Below, piece by piece: positions 33,265 through 42,834 of a stretch of 64,000 nt of DNA; within the stretch, counting starts at the first letter, position 1; the number at the start of each line of letters is the position of its first letter. Location: the NCBI RefSeq assembly GCF_007993035.1, contig NZ_VOOS01000003.1:477732-541731 (forward strand), written 5' to 3'. The translations under genes and the position numbers were made by a program. The notes beneath the pieces were generated by a model. That model did not search any database. It saw only the letters and a list, made by a program, of their open reading frames with translations, and was not told where the DNA came from. This DNA comes from Vicingus serpentipes (GTDB lineage Bacteria > Bacteroidota > Bacteroidia > Flavobacteriales_E > Vicingaceae).

Positions 33265-35925
33265 ATGAAAGAATTTTTTAATAAAAACTGGAAATATCTA
33301 GCCATTTTAGCTGGCTTTCTTGCAGTTGCAAGTATATATTTTCTACCTGCTTTACAAGGATATTTTTTAGTACAAGGAGATACTTCAAGTTGGAAATCAG
33401 CAGCTAAGGAGTTGATGGATTTTAGAGCATTTTATGGAAAAGAAGCTGTTTGGACAAACTCAATGTTTGGGGGTATGCCTGGGTATATTATTAATACAAT
33501 CTATTTAAATGGATTTACCCAAATTGATAAATTAATTGGGCTAGGACTGCCATTTCCAATAGACGTAATGTTTATTTCTATGGTGTCTTTTTTAATTCTA
33601 TCAAAGTCTTTAAAGGTTGAAACGTTAATTGCAATAATTGGAGCTGTAGCTTTTGCATTTATTTCATATAATTTATTGATTATTGAAGCGGGACATAATA
33701 CAAAAATGAGAGCTATAGCTTATATGCCAGCTGTATTAGGTGCATTTATAATGATGTATAAAAGTAAAAAGTTGTTATTTCCAACAGCTTTATTAGCATT
33801 TTTTATGGCTCTTGAAATAAGAGCAGGGCACATTCAGATGACTTATTATTTAGCATTTATTTTAATAGCTATTGGTATTTATGAATTTATAAACTACATC
33901 AAATCAAATCAAATCAAGTCTTTTTTGATTAGAACCATATTAATCGTTGTTGCATCAAGCTTTGGCTTATTAGCCAATTTTACTAATACTTATTATACTT
34001 ATTCATACGGTAAGGATACAATGAGAGGGACGCCTGAGATAACTGTAAAACCAGATGGTAATAGTAAAGAAAAAACTCAATCATCAGGATTAGATAGAGA
34101 TTATATTGTTCAATGGTGTTATGGTAAGCAAGAATCATTAAATCTTCTAATTCCTAACGCAAAAGGGGATAGTAAAAATTTAACAGGTAAGTATTTTGAC
34201 TACTTAAGAGAGAGTAATCCTCAATTGTATAATTTTTCAGTTGAGCAATATCAGAAAAATGGAGGTAAAGTTTTTGGAGGGTATTGGGGGGATCAGCCCT
34301 TTACTTCTGGTGCTAATTATTTGGGTGCTGTAATTGTTCTATTAGCAATTATGTATTTGATTTTTGTTAAATCAAAATTAAAATGGGCATTTGCGGGAGT
34401 TAGTTTTTTAGCCTTGTTACTTGCATGGGGAAAAAATTTAGGAGGTTCTGTTGACGAAATGTGGTTAACTAACTTTTTTATTGACTATGTGCCTTTATAC
34501 AGTAAGTTTAGGGCAGTATCATCCATACTTGTTATTTTAAATCTATTATTTCCTTTAATGGCTGTTTTGTTTATAAATTATATTTATAAAAACAAAGAAT
34601 GGGCGAAGCAAAATTTAAAGAAGTTAATGATAGGTGCTGGAAGTATAGGAGGAATTGTTCTAATATTGGCTTTAATGCCTAATCTATTGTCGTTTACAAG
34701 TGATACCGAAAATGTATTGTTAAATGGTTTGTATAATCAACAAAATGGAGCTATAAATATAGCTGATCTTGAATTAACACTTACTGAATTTAGGAGTGGA
34801 GAGTTTCAAAAAGATGCATTCAGAACCCTTGGTTTTATGACAATAGCAATAGCCTTACTTTTCCTTTGGATTAGCGATAAATTAAAATATAATTTAGCTA
34901 TTTTAGGATTAGCTTTTTTAGCATTAATTGACGTTACTTTAGTTGACAAACGTTATTTAAATAATGAAAAAAATCCACAAAACAAACGAGAATATCTATC
35001 ATGGGAAAAGATAACTGGATTTGAAAATACTCCTAATGCAAGCCAAGGAGATTATCAAATATATTCAATACAAACTGAAAAAAATCCTAAAATAGAACAA
35101 GAAGCATTAGAAAGAATAAGTGAAGCAAAAAAGGTAAGTAAAAAGAATAGTTCAAAAATTGAAGAGAGCATTCGATTTGCTACGCTTAATTTTAATACTA
35201 ATTACCGGGTAATGAATTTAGATAATCCTTTTAATAGTGCTACTGTAGCTTATTTTCACAAATCATCAGGTGGTTATCATGCAGCGAAAATGGCAAGGTA
35301 TCAGGATATGATTGATTTTTATATTCAAGGAGAATTGTCGATGTTACAAACACCAGAAAAAACAAAGGTGTTAAATATGTTGAATACAAAATACTATTTA
35401 TATCAAGGAAACTTAGTACTGGATAATCAATACGCCTATGGGAATGCTTGGTTTGTGAATAATACAAAAGTAGTTGAAAATGCTAATCAAGAAATATTGG
35501 CAATAGGAGATATAAATCCTAAAGAGACTGCTGTAGTTGATAAAAAGTTTGAAAATCTTATAGATAAGAGTTATCAAAATAATGAAGCATTTATTGTTAT
35601 GGAAGACTACAAGCCTAACCATATTGTATACAATAGTAAATCTAATACTAATCAATTAGCTGTTTTTTCTGAAATGTATTATCATGATGACTGGGTTGCT
35701 TATATAGATGGGAAACAAGTCCCACATTTAAGAGCTAATTATGTTTTGAGATCTTTACCTGTTCCTGCAGGTGAACATAAGATAGAGTTTAAATTTGAAC
35801 CAAAAATGATTGTGGTAGGTGATATTATATCAATTAGTGTTTTTGTTTTAATTATTCTAGCATTAGCATTTAGTTTTTTTCAAGAATGGAAAGCTAAAAA
35901 TGAAGATAAATTAACAGGGGTATAA
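33265..35925 (+). CDS. YfhO-family large membrane protein
   Basis: 886 aa. Thirteen or so membrane helices are distributed as in YfhO proteins: a first helix at about 12-30, a conserved outer loop with QGDTSSWKS and NSMFGGMPGY, EIRAGHIQMTYY in a later helix, a large soluble C-terminal part (about 560-850) and a last helix near the C-terminus. YfhO proteins are GT-C-like; in Firmicutes they glycosylate lipoteichoic acid, and in Bacteroidota they are common in surface-polysaccharide loci. The substrate is unknown. The next gene starts 4 bp after the stop, indicating cotranscription. Confidence 0.87.
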   Translation: MKEFFNKNWKYLAILAGFLAVASIYFLPALQGYFLVQGDTSSWKSAAKELMDFRAFYGKEAVWTNSMFGGMPGYIINTIYLNGFTQIDKLIGLGLPFPIDVMFISMVSFLILSKSLKVETLIAIIGAVAFAFISYNLLIIEAGHNTKMRAIAYMPAVLGAFIMMYKSKKLLFPTALLAFFMALEIRAGHIQMTYYLAFILIAIGIYEFINYIKSNQIKSFLIRTILIVVASSFGLLANFTNTYYTYSYGKDTMRGTPEITVKPDGNSKEKTQSSGLDRDYIVQWCYGKQESLNLLIPNAKGDSKNLTGKYFDYLRESNPQLYNFSVEQYQKNGGKVFGGYWGDQPFTSGANYLGAVIVLLAIMYLIFVKSKLKWAFAGVSFLALLLAWGKNLGGSVDEMWLTNFFIDYVPLYSKFRAVSSILVILNLLFPLMAVLFINYIYKNKEWAKQNLKKLMIGAGSIGGIVLILALMPNLLSFTSDTENVLLNGLYNQQNGAINIADLELTLTEFRSGEFQKDAFRTLGFMTIAIALLFLWISDKLKYNLAILGLAFLALIDVTLVDKRYLNNEKNPQNKREYLSWEKITGFENTPNASQGDYQIYSIQTEKNPKIEQEALERISEAKKVSKKNSSKIEESIRFATLNFNTNYRVMNLDNPFNSATVAYFHKSSGGYHAAKMARYQDMIDFYIQGELSMLQTPEKTKVLNMLNTKYYLYQGNLVLDNQYAYGNAWFVNNTKVVENANQEILAIGDINPKETAVVDKKFENLIDKSYQNNEAFIVMEDYKPNHIVYNSKSNTNQLAVFSEMYYHDDWVAYIDGKQVPHLRANYVLRSLPVPAGEHKIEFKFEPKMIVVGDIISISVFVLIILALAFSFFQEWKAKNEDKLTGV

Positions 35926-35929
35926 TCGT

Positions 35930-36820
35930 ATGATTTCTGTTGTAGTTTGTACTTATAATAGAGAAGTCTATTTGCCTAAAATGCTAGAAAGCATTCATTC
36001 GCAAATTTGTGAAAAAACTGATTTTGAAATTGTTTTAGTAAATAATAAGTCAACAGATAATACCGAAGAAATTTGTTTAAATTTTAAAAAAGAAAACCCA
36101 TCAATTAATTTCAATTATTTCTTAGAAAAAAATCAAGGATTATCATATGCTCGTAATAGAGGTATAAAAGAATCAAAAGGAGATTTTATCGTTTTTGTAG
36201 ATGATGATGCTTTTTTAGATGAAAATTATATCAAAGAGTTAGCTGTATATCTAAAAAAATCAGAAGGAGATTTAGGTTTTGGAGGTAAAATATTACCATT
36301 TTTAGAATGTGAATTACCTGCATGGATGTCTAAATATTTATCTTCATTAATGTCTATTATTGATTTAGGAAATGAAGTTAAGTTATTTAAAGGATCAAAA
36401 TATCCTATTGGAGCAAATATGGGAGTATCAAAAGGGGTTATAGATAAGATAGGAATGTTTAACGAATCTTTAGGACGCACAGGAATATCGATGCTTGGAG
36501 GAGAGGAAAAAGACTTTTTTTTTAGAATTAAAGAAGCCGGGATTCCAATTTATTATTACCCAAAAATGTTAGTTCATCACGTGATTCCAGAAAAAAGGTT
36601 AACTGTTGAATTTATTAAAAAACAAGCTGAAGGAATTGGCGTTTCAGAAAAACTAAGAACAAAAAAAACTGGCGAGTTTTTAAAACGTTCAATATTGGAG
36701 CTTTATAAATGGGGAGGAACATTTGCATTATTTTTTATTTATTTAATAAAGGGACAAGTATCAAAAGGAGTAATGTTGTTAAAGTTTAGATGGTGGATTA
36801 GTAGAGGGTTATGGGGATAG
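35930..36820 (+). CDS. Family 2 glycosyltransferase
   Basis: 296 aa. GT-A fold: MISVVVCTYNRE at the start, VLVNNKSTDNT (nucleotide binding), and the DxD-like VFVDDDAFLD at about residues 85-94. A GGEEKDFFFRI segment supplies the catalytic acid region of GT2 enzymes. A hydrophobic stretch near residue 265 (GTFALFFIYLIKG) suggests a membrane-associated tail. It probably adds one sugar to a lipid-linked glycan on the cytoplasmic face. The flippase gene starts within its last 10 bp, so the two are translationally coupled. Confidence 0.92.
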   Translation: MISVVVCTYNREVYLPKMLESIHSQICEKTDFEIVLVNNKSTDNTEEICLNFKKENPSINFNYFLEKNQGLSYARNRGIKESKGDFIVFVDDDAFLDENYIKELAVYLKKSEGDLGFGGKILPFLECELPAWMSKYLSSLMSIIDLGNEVKLFKGSKYPIGANMGVSKGVIDKIGMFNESLGRTGISMLGGEEKDFFFRIKEAGIPIYYYPKMLVHHVIPEKRLTVEFIKKQAEGIGVSEKLRTKKTGEFLKRSILELYKWGGTFALFFIYLIKGQVSKGVMLLKFRWWISRGLWG

Positions 36821-38304
36821 TAATTCGTAAAACCATATCAACATCAATAATTAATTACCTAGGTGTTTTACTTGGAGTTGTGAATGTATTGTGGCTTCAA
36901 ACGGCAATTATTTCTGAACTTCAAATAGGAATTTTGAGTTACGTAGTAGATGTATCGATATTACTTTTGCCTTTTATTTTATTTGGCACAAGTGGTTTAC
37001 CAGCTCGTTTTATACATCTTTTTGCAGAAGGAAAAGATAGGAATGAATTTATAAATTTATTGTTTATAATACCTCTGATGACAGTTGTTATTACAGCAAT
37101 TGTTTTCTTCGTTTTTGAGTCTAATTTAATTAAATCGTTGGGTGCTGATGCAGTTACTTACAGTCAATTTTTAGTATTTATTATTCCTTTAGTATTTTGT
37201 TATGCATATCAATATTTGTTAGAAGCGATACTAGCAACTGCCTCTCTAACAGTGTTCTCTGCATTCTTAAAAAGTATATTTAGAAGAGTAGTACTAATAG
37301 CTCTTCTTGTTTGTTTTTCAGTTCAAATATTAAATTTTTATCATTTGGTTTTATTTTATGTGTTTGCACATTTCATTGAAGTACTAGTTCTCTTTTTCTT
37401 TTTTAAGAAACATTTAAAATTCAAATTCAGTTTACCAAAATTGAATGTTTCTTCGGAGAAAAAGAAAGAAATAAAATCTTATGCTTTCTATTTAATAATT
37501 GGAGTTAGTGGGGTTGTAATGGTAGGTAAAATTGATTCAGTAATGATTAGTGGAATTACAGATGATTTTGGACAATTAGGAATATATTCAATAGCCTTTT
37601 TTATTGCAACAGTTATAGAGTTGCCTAAGCGAATAGTTCATCAACTAGCATTTCCCATAATGTCAAAAAACGTTACTGAAAATAAACAAGAAGAGCTTAG
37701 TGAGATGTATAAGCAAACCGGAGTTAATATGTCAATTATAGGTTTGTTTATGTTTTTAATTATTTGGTATAATATAGATGAATTATTTTTAATAATACCT
37801 AATGGTACTATTTATTCGACAGGAAAATGGGCAGTATTTTTTATAGGGATTTCTAAAGTTTTAGATGTTATTTTTGGTACAACTGATTTAATGATAAATG
37901 CTACAAAACATTATAAATGGAACGGTGTTTTGATACCTATTTTAATAGGATTAACCTTTATTACAAATTACTTTTTTATTAAAGAATATGGAATAGTTGG
38001 AGCCGCAATTGCAACAAGTTTAACTGTGTTTGTTTATTCTATAATTAAATATGTTTTAGTGATAATTCGGTTAAAGATGAATTTAATTTCGATACAACAT
38101 ATTTATATTACCATTACAACAATAATTGTAATAGGTGTGTTTTATATTAAGCCAATATTTTCGGCTAATAACTTTATAGAAATTGGCTTGAACAGTTTAA
38201 TTATTAGTTTTATTTTTATTGGAGGAAATTATATCCTAAAATCATCCAAAGAAATGAACCAGCTTATTGATAATAGTTGGAATAAATATATCAGAAAAAA
38301 ATGA
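36811..38304 (+). CDS. Wzx-like polysaccharide flippase (MOP superfamily)
   Basis: 497 aa with about fourteen membrane helices and short loops, consistent with O-antigen/capsule unit flippases. The N-terminal TSIINYLGVLLGVVNVLWLQ and the middle GKIDSVMISGI segment match the family, with a charged residue in helix 7 as in Wzx. Known role: moving undecaprenyl-linked glycan across the inner membrane. The ATG lies 10 bp inside the upstream glycosyltransferase gene and its stop overlaps the next ATG by 4 bp (ATGA), confirming an operon. Confidence 0.9.
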   Translation: MGIVIRKTISTSIINYLGVLLGVVNVLWLQTAIISELQIGILSYVVDVSILLLPFILFGTSGLPARFIHLFAEGKDRNEFINLLFIIPLMTVVITAIVFFVFESNLIKSLGADAVTYSQFLVFIIPLVFCYAYQYLLEAILATASLTVFSAFLKSIFRRVVLIALLVCFSVQILNFYHLVLFYVFAHFIEVLVLFFFFKKHLKFKFSLPKLNVSSEKKKEIKSYAFYLIIGVSGVVMVGKIDSVMISGITDDFGQLGIYSIAFFIATVIELPKRIVHQLAFPIMSKNVTENKQEELSEMYKQTGVNMSIIGLFMFLIIWYNIDELFLIIPNGTIYSTGKWAVFFIGISKVLDVIFGTTDLMINATKHYKWNGVLIPILIGLTFITNYFFIKEYGIVGAAIATSLTVFVYSIIKYVLVIIRLKMNLISIQHIYITITTIIVIGVFYIKPIFSANNFIEIGLNSLIISFIFIGGNYILKSSKEMNQLIDNSWNKYIRKK

Positions 38305-38963
38305 AAATTATAGCACTTTTACCTATGAAGGGAAACTCAGAAAGAGTGCCGAATAAAAATCTAAAAGATTTTAATGGAAAACCCTTGTTTCATCATGTGC
38401 TTGAATCTTTGCAGAATTGCAAATTGGTTGATGAGGTTATAATTAATACAGATAGTGATAAAATTGCCGATAGCGCAACTACTTTTTCAAAAGTAAAAAT
38501 TCATCAACGTCCCCAAGAAATTTGTGGTGATTTTGTTTCTATGAATGAAATTATAAATAACGATCTGGATAGATCAGATGGAGATATTTATATTCAAACA
38601 CATAGCACTAATCCTTTGCTTAAGACAGAGACAATAACTAATGCTATTCAAGAATTTAAAAATTCGGATAAAGATTCTTTATTTTCTGTGACAAAACTTC
38701 AAACGCGTTTGTATTGGAAAGATGGGAAGCCAGTAAATCACAATCCTAATGAATTAATAAGAACACAAGATTTGCCCCCACTTTTTGAAGAAAATTCTAA
38801 TATCTTTATTTTTACAAAAGAATCTTTTTCTAATTCGGGAAACAAGAGGATTGGGGTAAAACCCTTAATGTTTGAAATTGATAAATTAGAAGCAATAGAT
38901 ATTGATGAACCTCAAGATTTTATCTTAGCTGAAACTATTCAAAAACTTAACTTAGTGAAGTAA
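38301..38963 (+). CDS. CMP-sugar synthetase (acylneuraminate cytidylyltransferase family)
   Basis: 220 aa. The CTP-binding start is MKIIALLPMKGNSERVPNKN (RVPNKN at residues 15-20), followed by EVIINTDSD and the QTHSTNPLL segment that corresponds to the QPTSPLR motif of NeuA. The C-terminal IDIDEPQDF element carries conserved metal-binding acidic residues. It should transfer CMP from CTP to an acidic sugar (sialic, legionaminic, pseudaminic, Kdo-like or another). No NeuB or NeuC homologue is present in the window, so the substrate is not a classical nonulosonic acid made next door. It overlaps both neighbouring genes (4 bp and 1 bp). Confidence 0.88.
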   Translation: MKIIALLPMKGNSERVPNKNLKDFNGKPLFHHVLESLQNCKLVDEVIINTDSDKIADSATTFSKVKIHQRPQEICGDFVSMNEIINNDLDRSDGDIYIQTHSTNPLLKTETITNAIQEFKNSDKDSLFSVTKLQTRLYWKDGKPVNHNPNELIRTQDLPPLFEENSNIFIFTKESFSNSGNKRIGVKPLMFEIDKLEAIDIDEPQDFILAETIQKLNLVK

Positions 38964-39718
38964 TGAACTTAAAACAAAAAATACGAAATAAACAATTAAC
39001 CTTAGGTAGTTGGATAACAATTCCAAACCAAGCTGTTATTGAAATAATGGCAACGGCAGGTTTTGATTGGTTAACGATTGATATTGAGCATTCGGCAGTA
39101 AATATAGAAAGTGTCCAAAATTTAATTGGTTTTATTCAAGGCAAAGGAATTAAAGCTTTTGTCAGAGTTTATGGCAATGATGAAGTAATCATCAAGCGGG
39201 TACTAGATGCCGGAGCAGATGGAATTATAGTTCCAATGATTAAGTCTAAACAAGAGGCTCAAGAACTAGTTAATCATGTTTATTATCCACCATTAGGGAA
39301 AAGGGGAGTTGGTTTATCAAGAGCTCAAGATTATGGTCTTGGATTTGATAAATATCAAGAAACGTTAAAAAATGATGTAGTTGTAATTGCTCAAATAGAG
39401 CACATTGATGCAATTAATAACTTAGAGGAAATTCTATCTATAGAAGAGATTGACTCTACTTTAATTGGGCCTTATGATTTGTCAGCTTCAATGAATAAGC
39501 CTGGACAGTATGATTTGCCAGAAGTAAAAGAAGCTATTGCAAAATATGATAAAATTTGTGATGCTTTGAATAAACCTAAAGGTGCTCATGTAATTCAATC
39601 AGATTATAGTTTTACCCAGTTAAAAATTGATTTAGGTTATACTTTCTTAGCTTTTTCATTAGACTTTTTCTTTTTGGGAGATAAAGCTAGAGAACAAATG
39701 GCATTACTTAAAAAATAG
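38963..39718 (+). CDS. HpcH/HpaI-family pyruvate aldolase
   Basis: 251 aa. The TIM-barrel motifs are visible: WLTIDIEHSAVN with the catalytic His at residue 43, AQIEHIDAI with the metal-ligand Glu, and LIGPYDLSAS with the metal-ligand Asp. The enzyme class makes or cleaves 4-hydroxy-2-oxo acids from pyruvate and an aldehyde with a divalent metal. In a biosynthetic locus it would be expected to work in the condensation direction. It overlaps the CMP-sugar synthetase gene by 1 bp and the SDR gene starts immediately after it. The aldehyde substrate is not known. Confidence 0.92.
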   Translation: MNLKQKIRNKQLTLGSWITIPNQAVIEIMATAGFDWLTIDIEHSAVNIESVQNLIGFIQGKGIKAFVRVYGNDEVIIKRVLDAGADGIIVPMIKSKQEAQELVNHVYYPPLGKRGVGLSRAQDYGLGFDKYQETLKNDVVVIAQIEHIDAINNLEEILSIEEIDSTLIGPYDLSASMNKPGQYDLPEVKEAIAKYDKICDALNKPKGAHVIQSDYSFTQLKIDLGYTFLAFSLDFFFLGDKAREQMALLKK

Positions 39719-40609
39719 ATGAATATGAAGATAGCAGTTTTTGGAGGTACAGGGTTTTTAGGTAGTTATTTAGTGACAGAATTGTTAGAACGTGGTTATA
39801 ATGCATTTGCTCTAGATATTAATGATTCAGAGCATATCCCTTTAGATAAATTTATTAAAACGGACATTTTAGATGTTCACCATTTAAGTCAACTTTTTGC
39901 GGATCATAAATTTGATGTTGTTTATAACTTAGCTGGATTTGCTAGTTTAGAAAAGGCGGTTGAAAACCCTGTTGCTGCATTTCAGTTAAATGTTATGGGT
40001 AATCTTAATCTTATAGATTTATGCGTAAAACATGAAGTGAAGCATTTTGTTTATGCCAGTAGTGCTTATGCTATGAGTAGTAAAGGTTCTTTTTATGGTT
40101 TATCTAAATTATCTTCAGAAAAGATAGTTGAAGAGTACAAAGAAAAATACAATTTAGATTATACGATTTTACGTTATGGGTCATTGTATAGTGAAAGAGA
40201 TTTTGAAAACAATTACATTTTTAATTTAGTTAAAAATGCGATTAAAACTGGAGAAATAAATCATGCAGGGGATGGAGAAGAGGTAAGGGAATATATTCAT
40301 GCTTTTGACGCAGCAAAATTATCGGCAGATGTTATAGAAAATGAAGAACATAAAAATAAACATCTAGTATTAACTGGTGTAGAACGTATAAAGCGTGGTG
40401 AATTATTTAAAATGATTAATGAAATATTGGGTGATACTTTGAAGATCAACCTTTCAGCTGATGGGTATAAAAATCATTACAAATATACTCCATACAGTTT
40501 TACGGCAAAAACTAGTCAGAAATTAACTCCTAATCCTTATGTTGAAATGGGACAAGGACTGTTAGCCTGCATTCAAGAAGCAAATGAAATATTAAAGGGA
40601 GATGAGTAA
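39719..40609 (+). CDS. NAD-dependent sugar epimerase/dehydratase (extended SDR)
   Basis: 296 aa; ATG codons at 39719 and 39725 are both usable. The Rossmann motif is GGTGFLG and the catalytic triad is SSAYAMSS (Ser) with YGLSK (YxxxK). HAFDAAKLSADVIE is typical of extended SDRs acting on nucleotide sugars. Epimerase, dehydratase or reductase activity cannot be separated by eye. It abuts the aldolase gene and overlaps the cyclase-family gene by 8 bp. Confidence 0.9.
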   Translation: MNMKIAVFGGTGFLGSYLVTELLERGYNAFALDINDSEHIPLDKFIKTDILDVHHLSQLFADHKFDVVYNLAGFASLEKAVENPVAAFQLNVMGNLNLIDLCVKHEVKHFVYASSAYAMSSKGSFYGLSKLSSEKIVEEYKEKYNLDYTILRYGSLYSERDFENNYIFNLVKNAIKTGEINHAGDGEEVREYIHAFDAAKLSADVIENEEHKNKHLVLTGVERIKRGELFKMINEILGDTLKINLSADGYKNHYKYTPYSFTAKTSQKLTPNPYVEMGQGLLACIQEANEILKGDE

Positions 40610-41270
40610 AACCTTGTTTTTATCTTACCCATTAAATGATGAAGCCTTTGGTTATGGAAATGGCAATCGTTTTAAAATTTCTCAAGTAAGAGATATGTGT
40701 TGTGGAGATACCAGTAACAATTCTGTTTTTGAAATGCCCACACATTATGGTACTCATATTGATTTTCCTTATCATTTTTCTATAAATGGAAAAAAATCTA
40801 CAGACTATCAAGCTAGAGATTTTATATATGATCAAATTGGTATTGTTGAGATTGACTCCGAAAAAGTAGAAGATTATTTAATCAAAAATAAAAATTTAGA
40901 GATAGATCATTTAGATCCCAATATTCAACTTTTATTTATTAAAACAGGTTTCTGTTCTAAACGATATACGCCTCAATACTGGGAGTTTGGATTCGGATTT
41001 CATCCAGAGACTGCAACTTTTTTAAAACAAAACCTCCCTAATTTAAAAGCGATTGCTTTTGATTTAATTTCAATGAACTCATTCCAGCAAAGAGAAATAG
41101 GAAGAGAAGCCCATAAAGAATATTTAATTGAGAATGATATTTTAATTGTTGAAGAGGTAGACTTATCTCAAGTATCTTCTCAGACTCAGTTTAATGAAGT
41201 AATTATTGCTCCTCTTTTACTTGATAAAGCTGATGGCGCTCCAGTAACTATAATTGCAAAAACAGTATGA
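40602..41270 (+). CDS. Cyclase-family metal hydrolase (kynurenine formamidase-like)
   Basis: 222 aa. The signature HxGTHxDxPxHF is present as HYGTHIDFPYHF with metal-binding His and Asp. The family includes kynurenine formamidase and metal-dependent cyclic amidases/lactonases. In this locus, opening or closing a lactone or hydrolysing a formyl or acyl amide on a sugar-acid would be consistent, but that is inference. It overlaps both neighbours (8 bp with the SDR, 4 bp with the HAD gene). Confidence 0.87.
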   Translation: MSKTLFLSYPLNDEAFGYGNGNRFKISQVRDMCCGDTSNNSVFEMPTHYGTHIDFPYHFSINGKKSTDYQARDFIYDQIGIVEIDSEKVEDYLIKNKNLEIDHLDPNIQLLFIKTGFCSKRYTPQYWEFGFGFHPETATFLKQNLPNLKAIAFDLISMNSFQQREIGREAHKEYLIENDILIVEEVDLSQVSSQTQFNEVIIAPLLLDKADGAPVTIIAKTV

Positions 41271-41914
41271 TAAAAGCTATATTTTACGATTTTGATGGAG
41301 TCATTAAAGAATCTACTGATATAAAATCAAAAGCATTTTATGATTTATATATTGAATTTGGTGAAGCTATTGCTAAACAAGTTGAACACTATCATATTGA
41401 ACATGGAGGTGTTTCTAGATTTGAAAAAATTAGGTATTGGCATAAAACACATTTAAACATTGAAATTTCAGATAATGAGTTAGAACTTTGGGCTCAAAAA
41501 TTTTCAGATTTAGTTTTGAAAAAAGTAGTAGAAAGCCCTTATGTAAATGGGGCTTTAAATACAATTACAAATCTGAGTAAAATTTATAAACAGTATATTA
41601 TAACAGGAACACCACAAAATGAAATTGAAAAAATCTGTAATGATTTAGAAATCTCACATTTGTTTGAAAAAATATGCGGTTCTCCCACTAATAAAATAAA
41701 ATGGTGTAATCAATTAATGCCTGAAATAGGATTAAGTAATAAGGAAATAGTTTTTATTGGAGATGCTACTACTGATTATGATGCCGCTAGTTACCATAAC
41801 TTATATTTTATTTTGAGAGAACATAAAGAAAATGAGCTACTTTTTGCTGATAAAAGTGTTATTAAAATTAAGGATTTACTAAGTTTGGAATCAGTAATAA
41901 AAAAAATAAATTAA
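41267..41914 (+). CDS. HAD-superfamily phosphatase
   Basis: 215 aa. Motif I is FYDFDGVIKES (two Asp), motif II is IITGTP, a Lys is in NKIKWC and motif IV is FIGDATTDYDAA. The cap of about 70 helical residues makes it a C1-type HAD. By analogy to KdsC-type steps it could dephosphorylate the aldol product before CMP activation, which is a hypothesis. The gene overlaps the cyclase gene by 4 bp and the dehydrogenase gene by 1 bp. Confidence 0.88.
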   Translation: MIKAIFYDFDGVIKESTDIKSKAFYDLYIEFGEAIAKQVEHYHIEHGGVSRFEKIRYWHKTHLNIEISDNELELWAQKFSDLVLKKVVESPYVNGALNTITNLSKIYKQYIITGTPQNEIEKICNDLEISHLFEKICGSPTNKIKWCNQLMPEIGLSNKEIVFIGDATTDYDAASYHNLYFILREHKENELLFADKSVIKIKDLLSLESVIKKIN

Positions 41915-42834
41915 TGAGAGTAGCGGTAACATCACCATCATTTTCTAAACATCCTGATTTAATTGCCAAAATGGGAGAAGAATTTCCTGATGCTAAGTTA
42001 AATTTAGAAGGGTTACTTTTTTCTAAAAGTGAACTAGTTGAATATTTAAAAGATTATGATGCCGCAATTGTTGGTTTAGATGAAATAGATGATGAAGTTT
42101 TAAGTCAATTACCACACTTGAAAATTATTGCTAAATATGGTGTTGGATTAAATAACATAGATTTAGAAGCATGCAAAAAATATAATGTGAAGATCGGTTG
42201 GACTGGTGGAGTAAATAGAGTTTCTGTTGCTGAAATGGTCTTAGGAAATGCACTTTCTTTGTTACGTAATTTATACCAAACTTCTAATTTACTTAGTGAT
42301 GGTGTATGGAAAAAAGATGGAGGAGAACAACTTACGGGCAAAACGGTTGGGATTATTGGTGTTGGTTTTATTGGTAAGGAATTGATAAAAATGTTAAAAC
42401 CTTTTAATTGTAAAATATTGGTTAATGATGTGATTAATCAAGATGCGTATTATGCTGAAAATAAATTAATAGAAGCATCAAAAGAAGAAATTTTTAAAAA
42501 TTGTGATGTTATTACAATTCATACCCCTTTAACAATAGAGACAAAGTATATATTAAATAAGCAAGCATTTGATATGATGAAATCAAATGCTATAATATTA
42601 AATACAGCTCGAGGAGGTATAGTGGAAGAAAATGATTTATATTTTGCTTTAACTGAAGGGAAAATTAAGGCTGCATCACTTGATGTTTATGAAGAAGAAC
42701 CGCCTACTAATATGAAATTACTAAGTTTACCAAACTTAATTTGCACCCCTCATATTGGAGGGAATGCAAAAGAAGCTGTTTTAGCTATGGGGATGAGTGC
42801 AATTGGCCATTTAATAGATTTTAAAATACAGTGA
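41914..42834 (+). CDS. D-2-hydroxyacid dehydrogenase (SerA/phosphoglycerate dehydrogenase-like)
   Basis: 306 aa. The NAD-binding motif is VGIIGVGFIGKEL, with catalytic Arg in NTARGGIVEE, Glu in LDVYEEEPP and His in CTPHIGGN. It lacks the regulatory ACT domain of full-length SerA. Reaction class: reversible reduction of a 2-oxo acid to a D-2-hydroxy acid. Next to an aldolase that makes 2-oxo acids it may adjust the oxidation state of the product. Coupled to its neighbours by a 1-bp overlap on the left and a 4-bp overlap on the right. Confidence 0.92.
   Translation: MRVAVTSPSFSKHPDLIAKMGEEFPDAKLNLEGLLFSKSELVEYLKDYDAAIVGLDEIDDEVLSQLPHLKIIAKYGVGLNNIDLEACKKYNVKIGWTGGVNRVSVAEMVLGNALSLLRNLYQTSNLLSDGVWKKDGGEQLTGKTVGIIGVGFIGKELIKMLKPFNCKILVNDVINQDAYYAENKLIEASKEEIFKNCDVITIHTPLTIETKYILNKQAFDMMKSNAIILNTARGGIVEENDLYFALTEGKIKAASLDVYEEEPPTNMKLLSLPNLICTPHIGGNAKEAVLAMGMSAIGHLIDFKIQ

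Noticed and set aside
33898..33920. Short AAATC-type tandem in the YfhO-like gene, considered as a phase-variation tract
   Set aside because: There are fewer than four perfect 5-bp copies, too few to suggest frequent slippage, and the frame is intact.
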